NCBI RefSeq assembly: GCF_905147365.1
Contig: NC_056425.1
Coordinates: 5,897,501-5,961,500, forward strand
Direction: 5' to 3'
Origin: Aricia agestis
Taxonomy: Eukaryota > Arthropoda > Insecta > Lepidoptera > Lycaenidae
Length of the DNA stretch: 64,000 nucleotides
The position numbers were made by a program, and so were the translations under genes. The notes under the pieces were generated by a model. That model made no database searches. It saw only the letters and a list, made by a program, of their open reading frames with translations, and had not been told where the DNA came from. Shown here piece by piece: positions 47,191-57,405 of the stretch. Every line of letters starts with the position of its first letter. Position 1 is the stretch's first letter.

Positions 47191-49038
47191 CCGTCGACTA
47201 GTTCCATCTATCCTGCTACGCCCGTAGTTTCTACGGCCCCTCAAATGGCTCTTCAATTGGAAAGCATAATTGAATTAATTCAGGCTTTGCAGGAGTCTCA
47301 AAAAGCTGAAAGTCAGGCGTTGAAAGATTCTCAAAAGGCAATGATGGAGGCACAAGACCGCAAGCTCGGCGCTTTACAAGATTCTCAAAGAGCTGAAATT
47401 CACGCTTTGCAAGAGTCACAAGACCGCAAGCTCGGCGCTTTACAAGAGTCACAAGAACGCAAGCTCGGTGCTGAAATCAGAGCGATTCGAGAATCACAAG
47501 AGCAACAAAAAGACCTCCAAGAAAAAGCCCTTGGAGCTATAAAGGATGTCAGTGACACGGTGACTAAGCTTCGTAAAGATGTCGACGTAATGAAAGAACG
47601 AGTTACTGGGTTAGAGACGGTTGTGGAAAATTTGAAAACCGGATTCACAGAACTACAGAAGAGAGTAGTGCGCCTAGAAACTACGGGAGTTGCGGTGTCT
47701 AGTGGAGTCACTGGTGTGGCGCAAGGACCAAGAGTAAAGGTGCCACCGTACGACGGCACTACTTCTTGGAACGCTTATCGTCGGCAATTTCAGACTGTTA
47801 CTACCGCAAACGGATGGAATGATGAACAACGCCTGACCGCTCTCACTGTTGCGCTCAGAGGGCAAGCTTTGTCGGTCCTAGAAGCGCATACAGGAAATGG
47901 GTTTCAAGACCTGATGGAGGCACTTGAATCCAGATACGGGGAGCGACACCTGGAGCACGTGTTTCGTGCCCAACTGCGTGACAGAGTCCAACGTTCAGGA
48001 GAAGGACTTCAACAATGGGCGTTGGAAATTGAAAAACTCGTCAGGAAGGCATATCCAGGAGCCGACACCAAGATGGTCGACACAAATATTGTTCAAGGAT
48101 TTGTCGACGGAATCAAAGACTTGGAGGTCAGGGCTGCAGTAAGACTTGGTCACCATACCTCGCTAAAGGAAGCATTAGCGCATGCTTTGGAAGTCGAGGC
48201 TGTGCGCCATGACATACGGCAGACCCATAAGATCCACAAGGTCTCTGAAGAAGTCAAGGAAGTTAAGGCTTCTACGAGGAAAAGACTTGAAGCCATGTGC
48301 TATAAGTGTGGTGAGAGGGGCCATCTTCAGCTAAACTGTCCGCGGAAGAAGACCCAGATGGCAAGGATAAAAAGGATCGAGGAACAAATGGAGGAGTTGA
48401 AGAAGCAAGCGGTTTCGTCCCCTACCCGGAGTCATGGGGAACGAATAGAATCCAGAACTAAGGGGCGAGTACTGGATGACGCGGAGAAAGCCCCGGTAAC
48501 TGTTACCTCCCAGGCACGGAGCGGAACAAAGAGAACAAGTAATTTGGGGCACATGGAGAATGAAGCTATGAGAAAGGCTCAAGAAAAAGATGACGACCTT
48601 CGGCACATCATCACATGGAAGAAACGGGGTGACATAAAACCAATCTGGAGTGAGGTTGCACCCACTGGCGCTGTCACTAAGGCGTACTGGGAGCAATGGG
48701 ACAGTCTGATACTTCAGGACGGACTACTCTACCGGAAATGGCAGAAGGCTAACGGCAGAGAGTTCTATTTTCAGATAATTGTCCCAAGGGCAAGAGTACC
48801 AGATGTTCTCCGCGAGATACATGAGGGCGTATCAGGGAGTCATCTAGGCGTCAAGAGGATGCTAAGGAAAGTGCGAGAACGATTCTTCTGGTTGCATTGG
48901 AGAGATGATGTGCAGGATTGGTGCCACAGATGTATTACTTGCGCTGCTGTAAAGGGACCACAGACCAGGAGTAGTCGTAGGAACCGTCTGGCGCGTTACC
49001 ATGGCAGTAACAATGATGCTCGGGACGAGCATCTCTAA
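47095..49038 (+). CDS. Gag fused to an integrase zinc-finger fragment (647 aa)
   Basis: Residues 1-45 are Pro/Ala-rich repeats. About 55-205 is a heptad-rich coiled coil with repeated QDRKLGALQ and LQESQ words. About 218-395 is a retrotransposon Gag domain (PPYDGTTSWNAYRRQF). CYKCGERGHLQLNC at about 402-415 is a CCHC knuckle that binds RNA. After a charged linker, about 560-625 is the H2C2 finger of Ty3/gypsy integrase (REIHEGVSGSH, then CHRCITC). A full Pol would have protease, RT and RNase H before this finger and a DDE core after it; all are missing, with no stop in between. The stop overlaps the purine tract. It could supply particles for its own RNA, but not copy or insert it. Confidence 0.88.
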   Translation: MAVATPTGSAHQAPPTQATPTGAAHWAPPAQAPSTSSIYPATPVVSTAPQMALQLESIIELIQALQESQKAESQALKDSQKAMMEAQDRKLGALQDSQRAEIHALQESQDRKLGALQESQERKLGAEIRAIRESQEQQKDLQEKALGAIKDVSDTVTKLRKDVDVMKERVTGLETVVENLKTGFTELQKRVVRLETTGVAVSSGVTGVAQGPRVKVPPYDGTTSWNAYRRQFQTVTTANGWNDEQRLTALTVALRGQALSVLEAHTGNGFQDLMEALESRYGERHLEHVFRAQLRDRVQRSGEGLQQWALEIEKLVRKAYPGADTKMVDTNIVQGFVDGIKDLEVRAAVRLGHHTSLKEALAHALEVEAVRHDIRQTHKIHKVSEEVKEVKASTRKRLEAMCYKCGERGHLQLNCPRKKTQMARIKRIEEQMEELKKQAVSSPTRSHGERIESRTKGRVLDDAEKAPVTVTSQARSGTKRTSNLGHMENEAMRKAQEKDDDLRHIITWKKRGDIKPIWSEVAPTGAVTKAYWEQWDSLILQDGLLYRKWQKANGREFYFQIIVPRARVPDVLREIHEGVSGSHLGVKRMLRKVRERFFWLHWRDDVQDWCHRCITCAAVKGPQTRSSRRNRLARYHGSNNDARDEHL

Positions 49039-49049
49039 GAGGGGAGTAG

Positions 49050-49596
49050 TGTTACGGTACATGGTATACGGACACGTGGTGCGCAAGTACATACTCGAAC
49101 CTTCTAAAAAGGTCCAATGTTTGTTTACGTGTTTACCCTTTATTTGTTAGCGTGTTTGAATTTAGACCTTATGACTGAGTCCATAAGGTCTAAATTAAAT
49201 TCAACTTACTGCACTTATCGCAAGGACGGCAGTTTTATTGTGGTACATGCCCGAGCCGCCTAGAAATTTCCCACGGTTGTTTACTTGTTTACGTGAATCG
49301 GGAAATTTCTGGAATTCGTCTCGCCATATAAAAAGAGCCGCAGGCAGGCCCGGCAAGTTCAGTTCGTTTCGAGCTTTCATCAAGGCGATTTCGGAGTGAC
49401 AATAGTGAGTGAACCAGTGAAACCTGCGACTTGGCTACGACCTAGGACAGTGATAGTGCTTAGTGATTGGACCTAGTGATTAGTGTTTGGACTTAGTGCT
49501 AAGTGTTGTGACCTAGTGTTTAGTGCAGTGTTAATAAAGTCTTCAAGAGAGTCACCAGGTCTTTCTCTCCAAATCCTCGAACCCTAGCACGTAACA
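49050..49596 (+). repeat. 3' LTR of the gypsy-type element
   Basis: Same length and, by eye, same sequence as the 5' LTR; AATAAA at 49533-49538 would end the transcript. Confidence 0.93.
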
Positions 49597-50325
49597 ATAT
49601 TATAAAGCGGAAGAGTTTGTTAGTTTGTTTGTTTGTTTGTTTGAACGCGCTAATCCCAGGAACTACTGGTCCGATTTGAAAAATTCTTTCAGTGTTAGAT
49701 AGCCTATTTATCGAGAAAGGTTATAGGTTATATTTTATCGCGCTAAGACTAATAAGAGCGAAGAAATAGAGGAAAGTGTGGAAAAATCGGGGGAAAATTA
49801 TTTGAAAGGGTTTATTTGAACGCGCTAATCTCAGGAACTACTGGTCCGATTTGAAAAATTCTTACAGTGTTAGATAGCCCATTTATCGAAAAAGGCTATA
49901 GGGTATATTTTATCACGCTAAAATTAATGGGAGCAAAGAAATTGAGGAAAAAATGGGAAAAATGGGGGAAATTATTTGAAAGGGCTTATTTGAACGCGCT
50001 AATCTCAGGATCTGCTGGTCCGATTTGAAAAATTCTTTCAGTGTTAGATAGCCCATTCATCGACAAAGGCTATAGGCTATATTTTATCACGATAAGACTA
50101 ATAGGAGCGAAGAAATATAACGTTATAAGAGCGAAGAAATACATGGAAAAGTGGAAAAAAACGGGATAAATTATTTAAAAGGGCTTATCTCACGAACTAC
50201 TGAAGCAATTTTTCTGTTATTTGGCACAGATAAGAAGTAGACCACGTAAAGGATCATAGGCTATTTTTTGTGGACTCATTGGTCTGTGAAATATCTAATT
50301 TACGCGGGCGAAGCTGCGCGGAACG
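49597..50325 (+). mobile_element. Helitron-like element Z, copy 3, with internal tandem repeats
   Basis: Its first bases (to 46246) lie on the other side of the gypsy-type element. TTTGTTTGTTTGTTTG leads to three tandem copies of about 170 bases starting GAACGCGCTAATC at about 49644, 49818 and 49993. It ends near GCGGGCGAAGCTGCGCGG; the CTAG end is altered. Confidence 0.68.
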
Positions 50326-50330
50326 TTATA

Positions 50331-50683
50331 TTTCGCGTGGTCACGACATCACGCGTAAACGGCTGGACCCATTTTGCTGGGTATTAAGATACTTTGAGTC
50401 CCGGAAAAGAACATAGGATACATATTGTCCCGGAAAATGTACGGTTCCAGCACAATAAACTTTTATGATTCTCGCCTAAACTATTTAATCTATTTTGATT
50501 AAATTTGGCATGGAGATTGGGGATACTAATTTGAATCTGGGACAAGGAATGTTTTTTGCACCGGAAAAATGTGCGGTTCCTACACAATATACTTTTCTGA
50601 TTTGCGCGTAAACGAATTAATCGATGTACGGGAACAACTATAAACTAAAGTCCACGCGGACGAAGTCGCGGGCAACAGCTAGT
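50331..50683 (+). mobile_element. Helitron-like element
   Basis: CACGCGTAAACGGCTGGACC, two CCGGAAAA.TGT.CGGTTCC segments, and GCGGACGAAGTCGCGGGCAA with CAGCTAGT at the end. Confidence 0.62.
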
Positions 50684-50805
50684 ACAATATAGACAGAATA
50701 TGAAGTGGGGCTTTAGGGCTTTAGACCTTTGGATAGCATTGACGAAATAATTTTACTTTGTTATTACTAACTAGTTTGTAAACTATATAACCTCTATATA
50801 GTTTC

Positions 50806-51216
50806 CAGAGTATAATAAAACTAAGTGATAATACTTAAGGGTGTGTATGAATCCCCTGTATAGGGTTGACTGAGTGAGAAATTTTTGTTTTACCTTTTGT
50901 ATGGCCAAATTCATGACGCTGGTGCTACTGCCCATACAAATCACAAACAATTGTGCTATGTCAGCGCTGATATACTAAAAGTAAGGCTGCGATTCCTCCA
51001 AGGATGTGTTGCAAGGAGTGTGTTTTTAAGATCCAATAGCATCGCCGCGCTGAGCGATGTTATGGCAAGCTCTCGTCAATGAAGCGATTCTATTGGTTCT
51101 CAAAAACACATTCCTTGCAACACATCTCTGGTGGAAACTGGAAACGCAGACTAAACTATACATTACAAGGGACACATACACCCTTAAGTATTATCAGTTT
51201 GTTTTAACGCCCTGTA
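50806..51216. mobile_element. Inverted-repeat element T, copy 6, with U2 inside
   Basis: ATAATAAAACTAAGTGATAA and ATCAGTTTGTTTTAACGCCC are altered T ends; AGGGTGTGTATGAATCCCCT at the left pairs with ACACCC near the right. The U2 element at 50992-51154 interrupts the right arm. Confidence 0.7.
50992..51154. mobile_element. Inverted-repeat element U, copy 2, inside T6
   Basis: TAAGGCTGCGATTCCTCCAA and GGAAACGCAGACTAA are the ends; GATGTGTTGCAAGGA / CCTTGCAACACATC are inner arms. Confidence 0.8.
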
Positions 51217-51302
51217 ATCTCTATTGTTCTAATATTTAAGTACCTGCTATGAAAATATTATTATTATAGAGAGCGTATAATATAATGCTCAATAACACGT
51301 CT

Positions 51303-51436
51303 TAGGACCTGTTTCACCAGTTCCTGATAAGGCTATCCACCAATTAACTTGACAGATCAAGTATGGAGAATCTGTCAAAAAAGTTGTGAATAGCCTATTA
51401 GGCGCTTTATCAGAAACTGGTGAAACAGGCTCTTAA
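51303..51436. mobile_element. Inverted-repeat element V, copy 2 (uninterrupted)
   Basis: AGGACCTGTTTCACCAG and CTGGTGAAACAGGCT are the ends; the interior is shared with V1 and V3. Confidence 0.86.
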
Positions 51437-51623
51437 TATGAATTTCTATAACGGGTACAATATTAACTACTAAGTAAGTAAATGTGAAGAAAATAAATGC
51501 CATCTATATGAAACGAGTTTTAAATAAAAATGAAAACTGAACCGATTTGACTAATTTTAGTCGAAATATTCGTGAAAGTACAAGGATTAAGGTTTATATT
51601 AGGGGGGTAGTGTTAGTGATATG

Positions 51624-51804
51624 CAGGGCCCCCGCTACCATATTATGTGCAATGTGTGCAATGCACACGGGCGCCATCCTCTAGGGGTGCCAAATTGCTA
51701 TCTTTAGGGGCGCCAACACTAAGGTCCCAAAAATTTGTCTAACTCATAGGGGCGCCAAAATCCTTTTTTTGTACACATGCGCCAGTAGCCCTTACGGGGC
51801 CCTG
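51624..51804. mobile_element. Short hAT-like element
   Basis: CAGGGCCCCCGCTA and TTACGGGGCCCTG are the ends; GTGATATG (51616-51623) and GTGATGTG (51805-51812) match at seven of eight. GGGGCGCCAA occurs twice inside (GGGGTGCCAA once). It splits a Helitron-like end that resumes with GATGTTCACCGGGTCT. Confidence 0.8.
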
Positions 51805-51812
51805 GTGATGTG

Positions 51813-52135
51813 TTACGAAATTACGATGTTCACCGGGTCTATTTAAAATAATATTATACAGTATTATTTTCTTCATTTTCTTATACCAGAAAAAGCTTTA
51901 TACAAAACGAATAACATTAAAAATTCATTAAAAATTTTATTCTGCATTTAAATTCGAATAAAACGTCTCAGCGCGAGCTAGAATTTAGTTCTGTTATTAA
52001 ATGTTCATACACTCGACACATTTGAATTGTTCTAAACGCTGTCTGACGGAATTCATGCTTTGAATGTAACACAATAACCTATTCAAAATATATTATATAT
52101 TACATAATATACAAAAACTTACTCAGAACACATGC
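51813..52135. other. Helitron-like end then AT-rich DNA
   Basis: Nothing else recognised. Confidence 0.45.
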
Positions 52136-52147
52136 GATTGAATAGAA

Positions 52148-52380
52148 TTGAATACCGGAGGCCCAATCCCCTACCCTATTCCCTTCCCTACCCTCCCCTA
52201 TTCCTTTTCCTTCCCATCCCTACCCATCCCTACCCTCCCCTATTACCCTATTCCCTCTTAAAAGGCCGGCAACGCACCTGCAGCTCTTCTGATGCTGCGA
52301 GTGTCCATGGGCGACGGAAGTTGCTTTCCATCAGGTGACGCGTTTGCTCGTTTGCCCCCTTATTTCATAAAAAAAAAAAT
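52148..52380 (+). mobile_element. SINE family A copy 10, 5'-truncated, with target duplication
   Basis: Begins near ACCGGAGGCCCAATCCCC, lacking the head. GATTGAATAGAA at 52136-52147 recurs at 52384-52395 directly after the A tail, a 12-base duplication typical of LINE-driven insertion. Confidence 0.9.
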
Positions 52381-52395
52381 TTGGATTGAATAGAA

Positions 52396-52973
52396 AAGTT
52401 CTGTTGTCTCTTCACGCTTTGGTATGACGATCTCTTAAGTCCAGGGAAACAACATAGGACAGTTTTTATCCCGAAAAAAATTAGTCATAATTATAAAATC
52501 AGGCCTTTACATCCGTTGTGGATGATTTATACAGTGTTTTCAGAGCGACTCCTCGAATACTGTAGTGCCTGGGACAAGATTTAAATGTCGCAACATAGTC
52601 GGCATAGTCCAGAACAACGGAACATGAACGCCAAGGCCAATCATTAGGACGCTCAACAATACGCTGCGGGCGTTATAATATAGGATTTTAATAAGGAGTA
52701 AATCAATACAAACTGTTTCGTCCGACAAATTAATTTGGATCTTTGCTTCAAGTAAGTAAATTTAAAAACTGCATCATCTGCTTTTAAGTCACAGATTATG
52801 GGCAGTTTATATTGTAAAGTAACAAAGCGTTGTGATGTATATTTAAATAGATAGATTATATCTACAAACGTGTTTTGGGGTGTGGATCATATTGTCACGA
52901 CTCATGCGTGTAACAAAAGCAGATGCATTGGAAACTGAGCCACGGTTCGTTTTAATTTCGACCACATTCCAAA
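52396..52973. other. No gene; degraded Helitron-like words only
   Basis: GTTGTCTCTTCACGCTTTGG and TTTTTATCCCGAAAAA at 52405-52480; otherwise unrecognised. Confidence 0.45.
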
Positions 52974-53140
52974 TAAGGGTTTATTCAGACCGCAACGCGA
53001 CGCGTAGATGCATTTCTAAATTTATATGAATTTGACAGATTCGCAAGACGCGCGCAATCGAAATCTGTCAAATCCATACAAATTGATGCCGCACCGCGCC
53101 TCGCCTCGCCTCGTCACGTTGCGATCTGTATCAACCCTTA
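52974..53140. mobile_element. Inverted-repeat element W, copy 2 (uninterrupted)
   Basis: TAAGGGTTTATTCAGACCGC and GCGATCTGTATCAACCCTTA are the ends; GATTCGCAAGACGCGCGCAA is shared with W1. Confidence 0.82.
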
Positions 53141-53799
53141 GACTTGAACGACGATTTCAAGTGAAAGCATAATAATATTATTGCTACGCACGCATGGCAG
53201 CGCTAGTCTGATTCCATCAACCGCCAAAAACCTCTTGCAACTCTACATTCTCTGTGTCTAAAATGATTTCGAACTTTTTATAACTTTTTTTTTAAATACA
53301 ACGTGTTCTTTGAGTTGACTTTTGTTTAAGGAAATTATTGTATTAGAAATTGTATTATATTAGGAATATGTAACGAGTAAAATAAATAATATAAACAGTG
53401 AAATAGTAAGTTTAGTCTAATGAAGCTAATTTTATTCACTTTGTGTAGGTTTTTATTACACAGAAATGGCTATGTTTCGCTCAAATTATTATCTCTTCTG
53501 CTTTATATAGATATCAGATTCAATTATAATTTGAAATCGTAGGTGTGATGTACAATAACAATTCTTGGACAGGCCAAAAATAGGCACCAATTAGTTAATT
53601 TGCGTTCGTTTCTGTTATCCTGTTGAAAATACCACCACCCACATGACATTAATAATAGCTATTTTTATAAAATAGTGTAGGATTGCATTAAAAGTATTAT
53701 GATAGAAACAAGAATCCATACTTATAAATAATACTTATTTAATATTTTATTATTACATTTTTTTTTTATATTTTTAATTTTTATTTTATATTTAATAAT
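53141..53799. other. No gene; AT-rich
   Basis: Nothing recognised on either strand. Confidence 0.5.
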
Positions 53800-53932
53800 T
53801 TACCTCTTCACGCTCAAACCGCTGAACCGCTTTTGCTGAAATTGTGTATCGAGATACTTTTTATCCCAGAGAAATGGACGGTTCCGTGCGATAAACGAAT
53901 TTTGGCGCAAAGGAGTTGCGGGCGTCATCTAG
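53800..53932 (+). mobile_element. Helitron-like 3' end
   Basis: CTCTTCACGCTCAAACCGCT, GTTCCGTGCGATAAACGAAT and GAGTTGCGGGCGTCATCTAG. Confidence 0.55.
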
Positions 53933-54073
53933 TAGGCAATAGGCGCGTGTACTATCAAGGAAATTGATTCATAGTCAGATGGCGGACCTATGTTATTTGG
54001 TCTGATTATGTCACTCACCTCTATTATACAAGTACGCTGCACTTATTCCCTTTCAATTGACAGCTATTTTTTG

Positions 54074-54302
54074 TGCCTATTTTAAGTGGAATCAGCGCCC
54101 CCAATGCGGGGGGAGAGAACTAAATCTGACGTAAAAATGACGTTTGAAAGTCACCATAATGGCGCTGATAGCAGTAGTGAGAGTACTTGGAACTAATATT
54201 AGTGATGACAACCAATAACGATTAAGCGGCCATTTGCAAGTCACGTCACATTTAGTTTTCTTCCCCCGCATTGGGGGCGCTGATTCCGCTTCAAATAGGC
54301 AC
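54074..54302. mobile_element. Inverted-repeat element (TGCCTATTT ends)
   Basis: TGCCTATTTTAAGTGGAATC and GATTCCGCTTCAAATAGGCA are the ends; CAGCGCCCCCAATGCGGGGG pairs with CCCCCGCATTGGGGGCGCTG. Confidence 0.85.
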
Positions 54303-54512
54303 ATAGAGCAGGTGGGCTCACCCCCCAGGTTTATTTTCTACCGACATTGGTCTAGCAACCGATACTGCCACTGCTTTGTAGTAGCGTAGAGAAAAATGAA
54401 ACCTATAGCCTAGTTCATAAAATTGTATTTTATTTGAATTCTTGTCGGTCGCGGTCTCTTGCCGCGTCGATCGGAATTCGGAAGGTTACCAGCTGTTGCC
54501 GCGGCCCGCGAC

Positions 54513-54563
54513 CTACGATACGTTATTTGGTCGGATAATCCGACCAAATAACGTATCGTAGGT
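54513..54563. repeat. Hairpin, 25-base arms
   Basis: CCTACGATACGTTATTTGGT and its complement meet at GGTCGGATAATCCGACC, almost without a loop. Confidence 0.8.
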
Positions 54564-54660
54564 TGACTAAATGTTAATAGTGACTCGTGACTGGCTGGGT
54601 TTCACATAACCCAACCAAATTACGTAGGACCGCCATCTGCTTATTAACTTCTCTGATAGT

Positions 54661-55382
54661 GTTGTGTTGATGATGATGATCAGTAAACAATCAGCCGAAT
54701 GTTTTAACCTACAGCTAATGAAAGACTATCCCAAGGTCGGCGGAGTTTATACAAGGATATTAATAGTTTCGGCTAAATATTTCTGTCTCGCCATTTTTCT
54801 GTCTGCTAAAGTCATAGAGTCAATACACAGTCAATATAAAGCTCCTTGTTAAGTTGATACAGAGGATACTATATTTTTCTGTATTTGTCTGCGATAATAT
54901 TTGACTTATGTTGTTTGAAATGATCATCACGTATTGTTTGATTCCACAAAGTAAATTCAGGCCAAGTCACTTTTTACTTTATAAAAAAAAAAGATGGTTT
55001 ACAATATGTGAGTTAAATTATTTAATCTTACGGCCAGTCCACTAACAAAACTTAATGCAATCTAGCGTAGTTTGACGCATATGTGTGCGTAAGCGAGTAA
55101 CTAAAGTGACTTCAGTTACATAAAACGAAGTTACATGTCGTTTGATCTGAGATTTCTATATGCAAATTTAATATTTACCCGCGTCAAACTTGGTAGTCAT
55201 AGTCGCCAAATATGCTTTTCATCTAGCTTTACCAACTCATGTAACTCGAGCTCGCACATGCTGCCGGTGCAAACGCGCTACTTTTCACCGGGACTGGTAG
55301 CTACAGCAACAACTGTTGTGTCGCGACACATCTACAGAACGTTCTAGTACTGGAGCCCCAGAACAAGCCCCCAACTTGTACC
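54661..55382. other. No gene recognised
   Basis: Two short open stretches (54664-54852, 55135-55347) lack motifs and support. Confidence 0.5.
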
Positions 55383-55726
55383 TAAGGGTCAATTTATAAA
55401 AGCGCAGAGTCGAAGCGCAGCGAAGCGCGTCGAAGCGTCAAATTCGCAACAAGTCGAACGAATGCGCGCGGATTCGAAGATTCCTATACTCTATAGTGAT
55501 GAGGCGTAGATTCGCTCGTGTGCGCTTGTATGCGCGAGAATGCGCGCGCACCAAAAAGCGGTGGTCAAGCGAATTCCCGAAAGTGCGCGCGAATGCGCTT
55601 GCCTTTTTACATTCTCAGAAGTAATAATTATGTGCATTAACGCTTTGGAGTTAAGGTTGAATTTCTTATGTTCAGTTTTAATAATTCGCTTCGCTTCGAC
55701 TCTGCGCTTGTATAAATTAACCCTTA
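55383..55726. mobile_element. Inverted-repeat element (TAAGGGTCAATTTATA ends)
   Basis: TAAGGGTCAATTTATAAAAG and TTGTATAAATTAACCCTTA are the ends; CGCAGAGTCGAAGCG / CGCTTCGACTCTGCG subterminal. GC-rich left half with many GCGCGAATGCGC-like words. Confidence 0.85.
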
Positions 55727-56416
55727 CAGCAATAAGTCGTGGTCAGTGGCTCGTACGCCGAGTACTACCTCGCGCGCTGGTTTGTGCGGTCTGTTGATGA
55801 AAACTTCAACTTTTGGAGTCACTCACACAACCACAAGTTTGACATCGAACTTTTCGAAGTTGGAAATTAATCTGCATAAGTTTCAACCTCGGATACAGTT
55901 CATAAATTCCTGTATTATTTTTCAATGCTACTCGTATGTTTAGGTTCGGCTATTTGGAGTTTAGGACTAGATATTTTGCCGTCAAAATTTTCCCGTGTGT
56001 TAAAAAAATCTGCACAAATTAATATTAAATATTTTTTTAGAACTAGATGATTTTCTATCTTAAGTTTGGTATATTTATATTACGATTTACGAGTAGTGTA
56101 TACTACAGTAAAATAGCACTGTATTCTATGATGATACTATACAAAATATTCATATTGTTGAATATTTTCTGATACTCATATTCTACATGACACGACATTA
56201 AAATCAATAATAATTATTGAAAATGATACGTTTTTCTACACGAATCGTAAAAATATATCTCTTTGAAAGATCAAAGTTATCAAAAGGAAATGAGGAAAAT
56301 CTTTACGAAACTCGAACAAAAAAGTTACTAAAGCTTCTATTCCGGAAAGGAATAAAATAAATTCTTTTTCGTCACGTATTCCAAGCGATACAAAATATGT
56401 CATGGCTGTAACAATG
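55727..56416. other. No gene recognised; AT-rich
   Basis: Nothing beyond low-complexity sequence. Confidence 0.5.
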
Positions 56417-56744
56417 TTTTTTTTAAATCAAATAAAGGGGCAAACGAGCAAACGGGTTACCTGATGGAAAGCAACTTCCGTCGCCTATGGACACTCGCAG
56501 CATCAGAAGAGCTGCAGGTGCGTTACCAGCCTTTTAAGAGGGAATAGGGTAATAGGGGAGGGTACGGATGGGAAGGGAAGGGAATAGGGGGGTTTAGGAA
56601 AGGGAATAGGGTATTGGGCCTCCGGTAAACTCACTCACTGGGCGAAACACAGCGCAAGCGCTGTTTCACGCCGGTTTTCTGTGAGAACGTGGTATTTCTC
56701 CGGTCGAGCCGGCCCATTCGTGCCGAAGCGTGGCTCTTCCACGT
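56417..56744 (-). mobile_element. SINE family A copy 11
   Basis: T run at 56417 and full minus-strand SINE ending GGCTCTTCCACG. Confidence 0.87.
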
Positions 56745-56891
56745 CTAAAAGTCACGTGTGAAAGTGTTTCAGTCTATTTGTCTGTGTTTCTATCTATGTT
56801 TGTGTTTCTGCCAGATACGTCTTCACCCTATACGGCAGTGTGAGCTATGAGTACCTATTTTGCTAAGGAAAACTAAAAAAAATATCCTTTC

Positions 56892-57042
56892 TCAGGGTTC
56901 CATACCCAAAGGGTAAAAACGGGGCCCTATTACTAAGACTTCGATGTCTGTCCGTCTGTCTGTCTGTCTGTCTGTCTCTAGGCTGTATCTCAAGAACCGC
57001 TATAGCTAGACTTCTGAAATTTTCACAGAATGTGTAGGTACT
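56892..57042 (+). repeat. Element P fragment, cut by the copia-type element
   Basis: AGGGTTCCATACCCAAAGGG, GTCTGTCCGTCTGTC and AATTTTCACAGAATGTG match 8086-8260; the sequence resumes after 61166 with AAAACAAAATAAATTAAAC. Confidence 0.75.
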
Positions 57043-57217
57043 TGATGAAATATGAACGCATCCTAATATTATTTTATATTCTATAATGAACGCATCTATA
57101 GTCTGTGTATAATCTGTGGTCCTCTCTCTCGAATACATGATCTTTCATCAAACGCTCCGTCCTGTTATTTTATTTTAATCCTCTTAAATCTAACTTCCAT
57201 AATATCAGTTTTCTTCA
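57043..57217 (+). repeat. 5' LTR of the copia-type element
   Basis: 175 bases starting TG and ending CA. AACGCATC occurs twice inside, 36 bases apart. No clear TATA box was seen. Confidence 0.92.
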
Positions 57218-57228
57218 GGTTATGGGCC
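57218..57228 (+). other. Primer binding site (copia-like)
   Basis: GGTTATGGGCC directly follows the LTR. Confidence 0.6.
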
Positions 57229-57405
57229 TTTTGACGCCCGGATAGTTAGAATTAGGGAAAGTTTAATAGTTCCGCGAAATAAAGTAATTTGTTGTATAAC
57301 CTCTTTCCGGCTGAAGTAATTTCGCGAGGTTTCAGGTATTTTCTTTCAGCACCGAAATAAACTCATTAATTTTTCACTGACGAGATATTTCCATCATTAT
57401 TTATA

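Larger units (their letters stand above)
46247..49596 (+). mobile_element. Internally deleted Ty3/gypsy-type LTR element
   Basis: Two 547-base LTRs (46247-46793 and 49050-49596), each TGTTACGG to GTAACA, flank a 2.26-kb interior. ATAT at 46243-46246 and 49597-49600 is a 4-base target duplication, and the joined flanks restore the Helitron-like ACTAATATTATAAAG start. The interior has a PBS-like TGGTGTCAGAAGTG, one long frame with Gag and an integrase zinc finger, and a purine tract AAGAGGGGAGTAG before the 3' LTR. Protease, reverse transcriptase, RNase H and the integrase core are absent, so it must rely on another element. Confidence 0.93.
53957..54660. mobile_element. Element M, copy interrupted by two inserts
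   Basis: AAATTGATTCATAGTCAGAT and GGCGGACCTATGTTATTTGG at the left, and ACGTAGGACCGCCATCTGC with AACTTCTCTGATAGTG at the right, are M ends about 700 bases apart. Between them lie 54074-54302 and the hairpin 54513-54563. Confidence 0.5.

Noticed and set aside
46801..47256. 151-codon minus-strand Gly-rich frame
   Set aside because: Mirror of the GC-rich minisatellite in gag; stop-free by composition.
47095..49038. Domesticated host gene derived from Gag
   Set aside because: It is flanked by two matching LTRs, a PBS-like site, a purine tract and a target duplication, so it is a mobile element, not a host gene.
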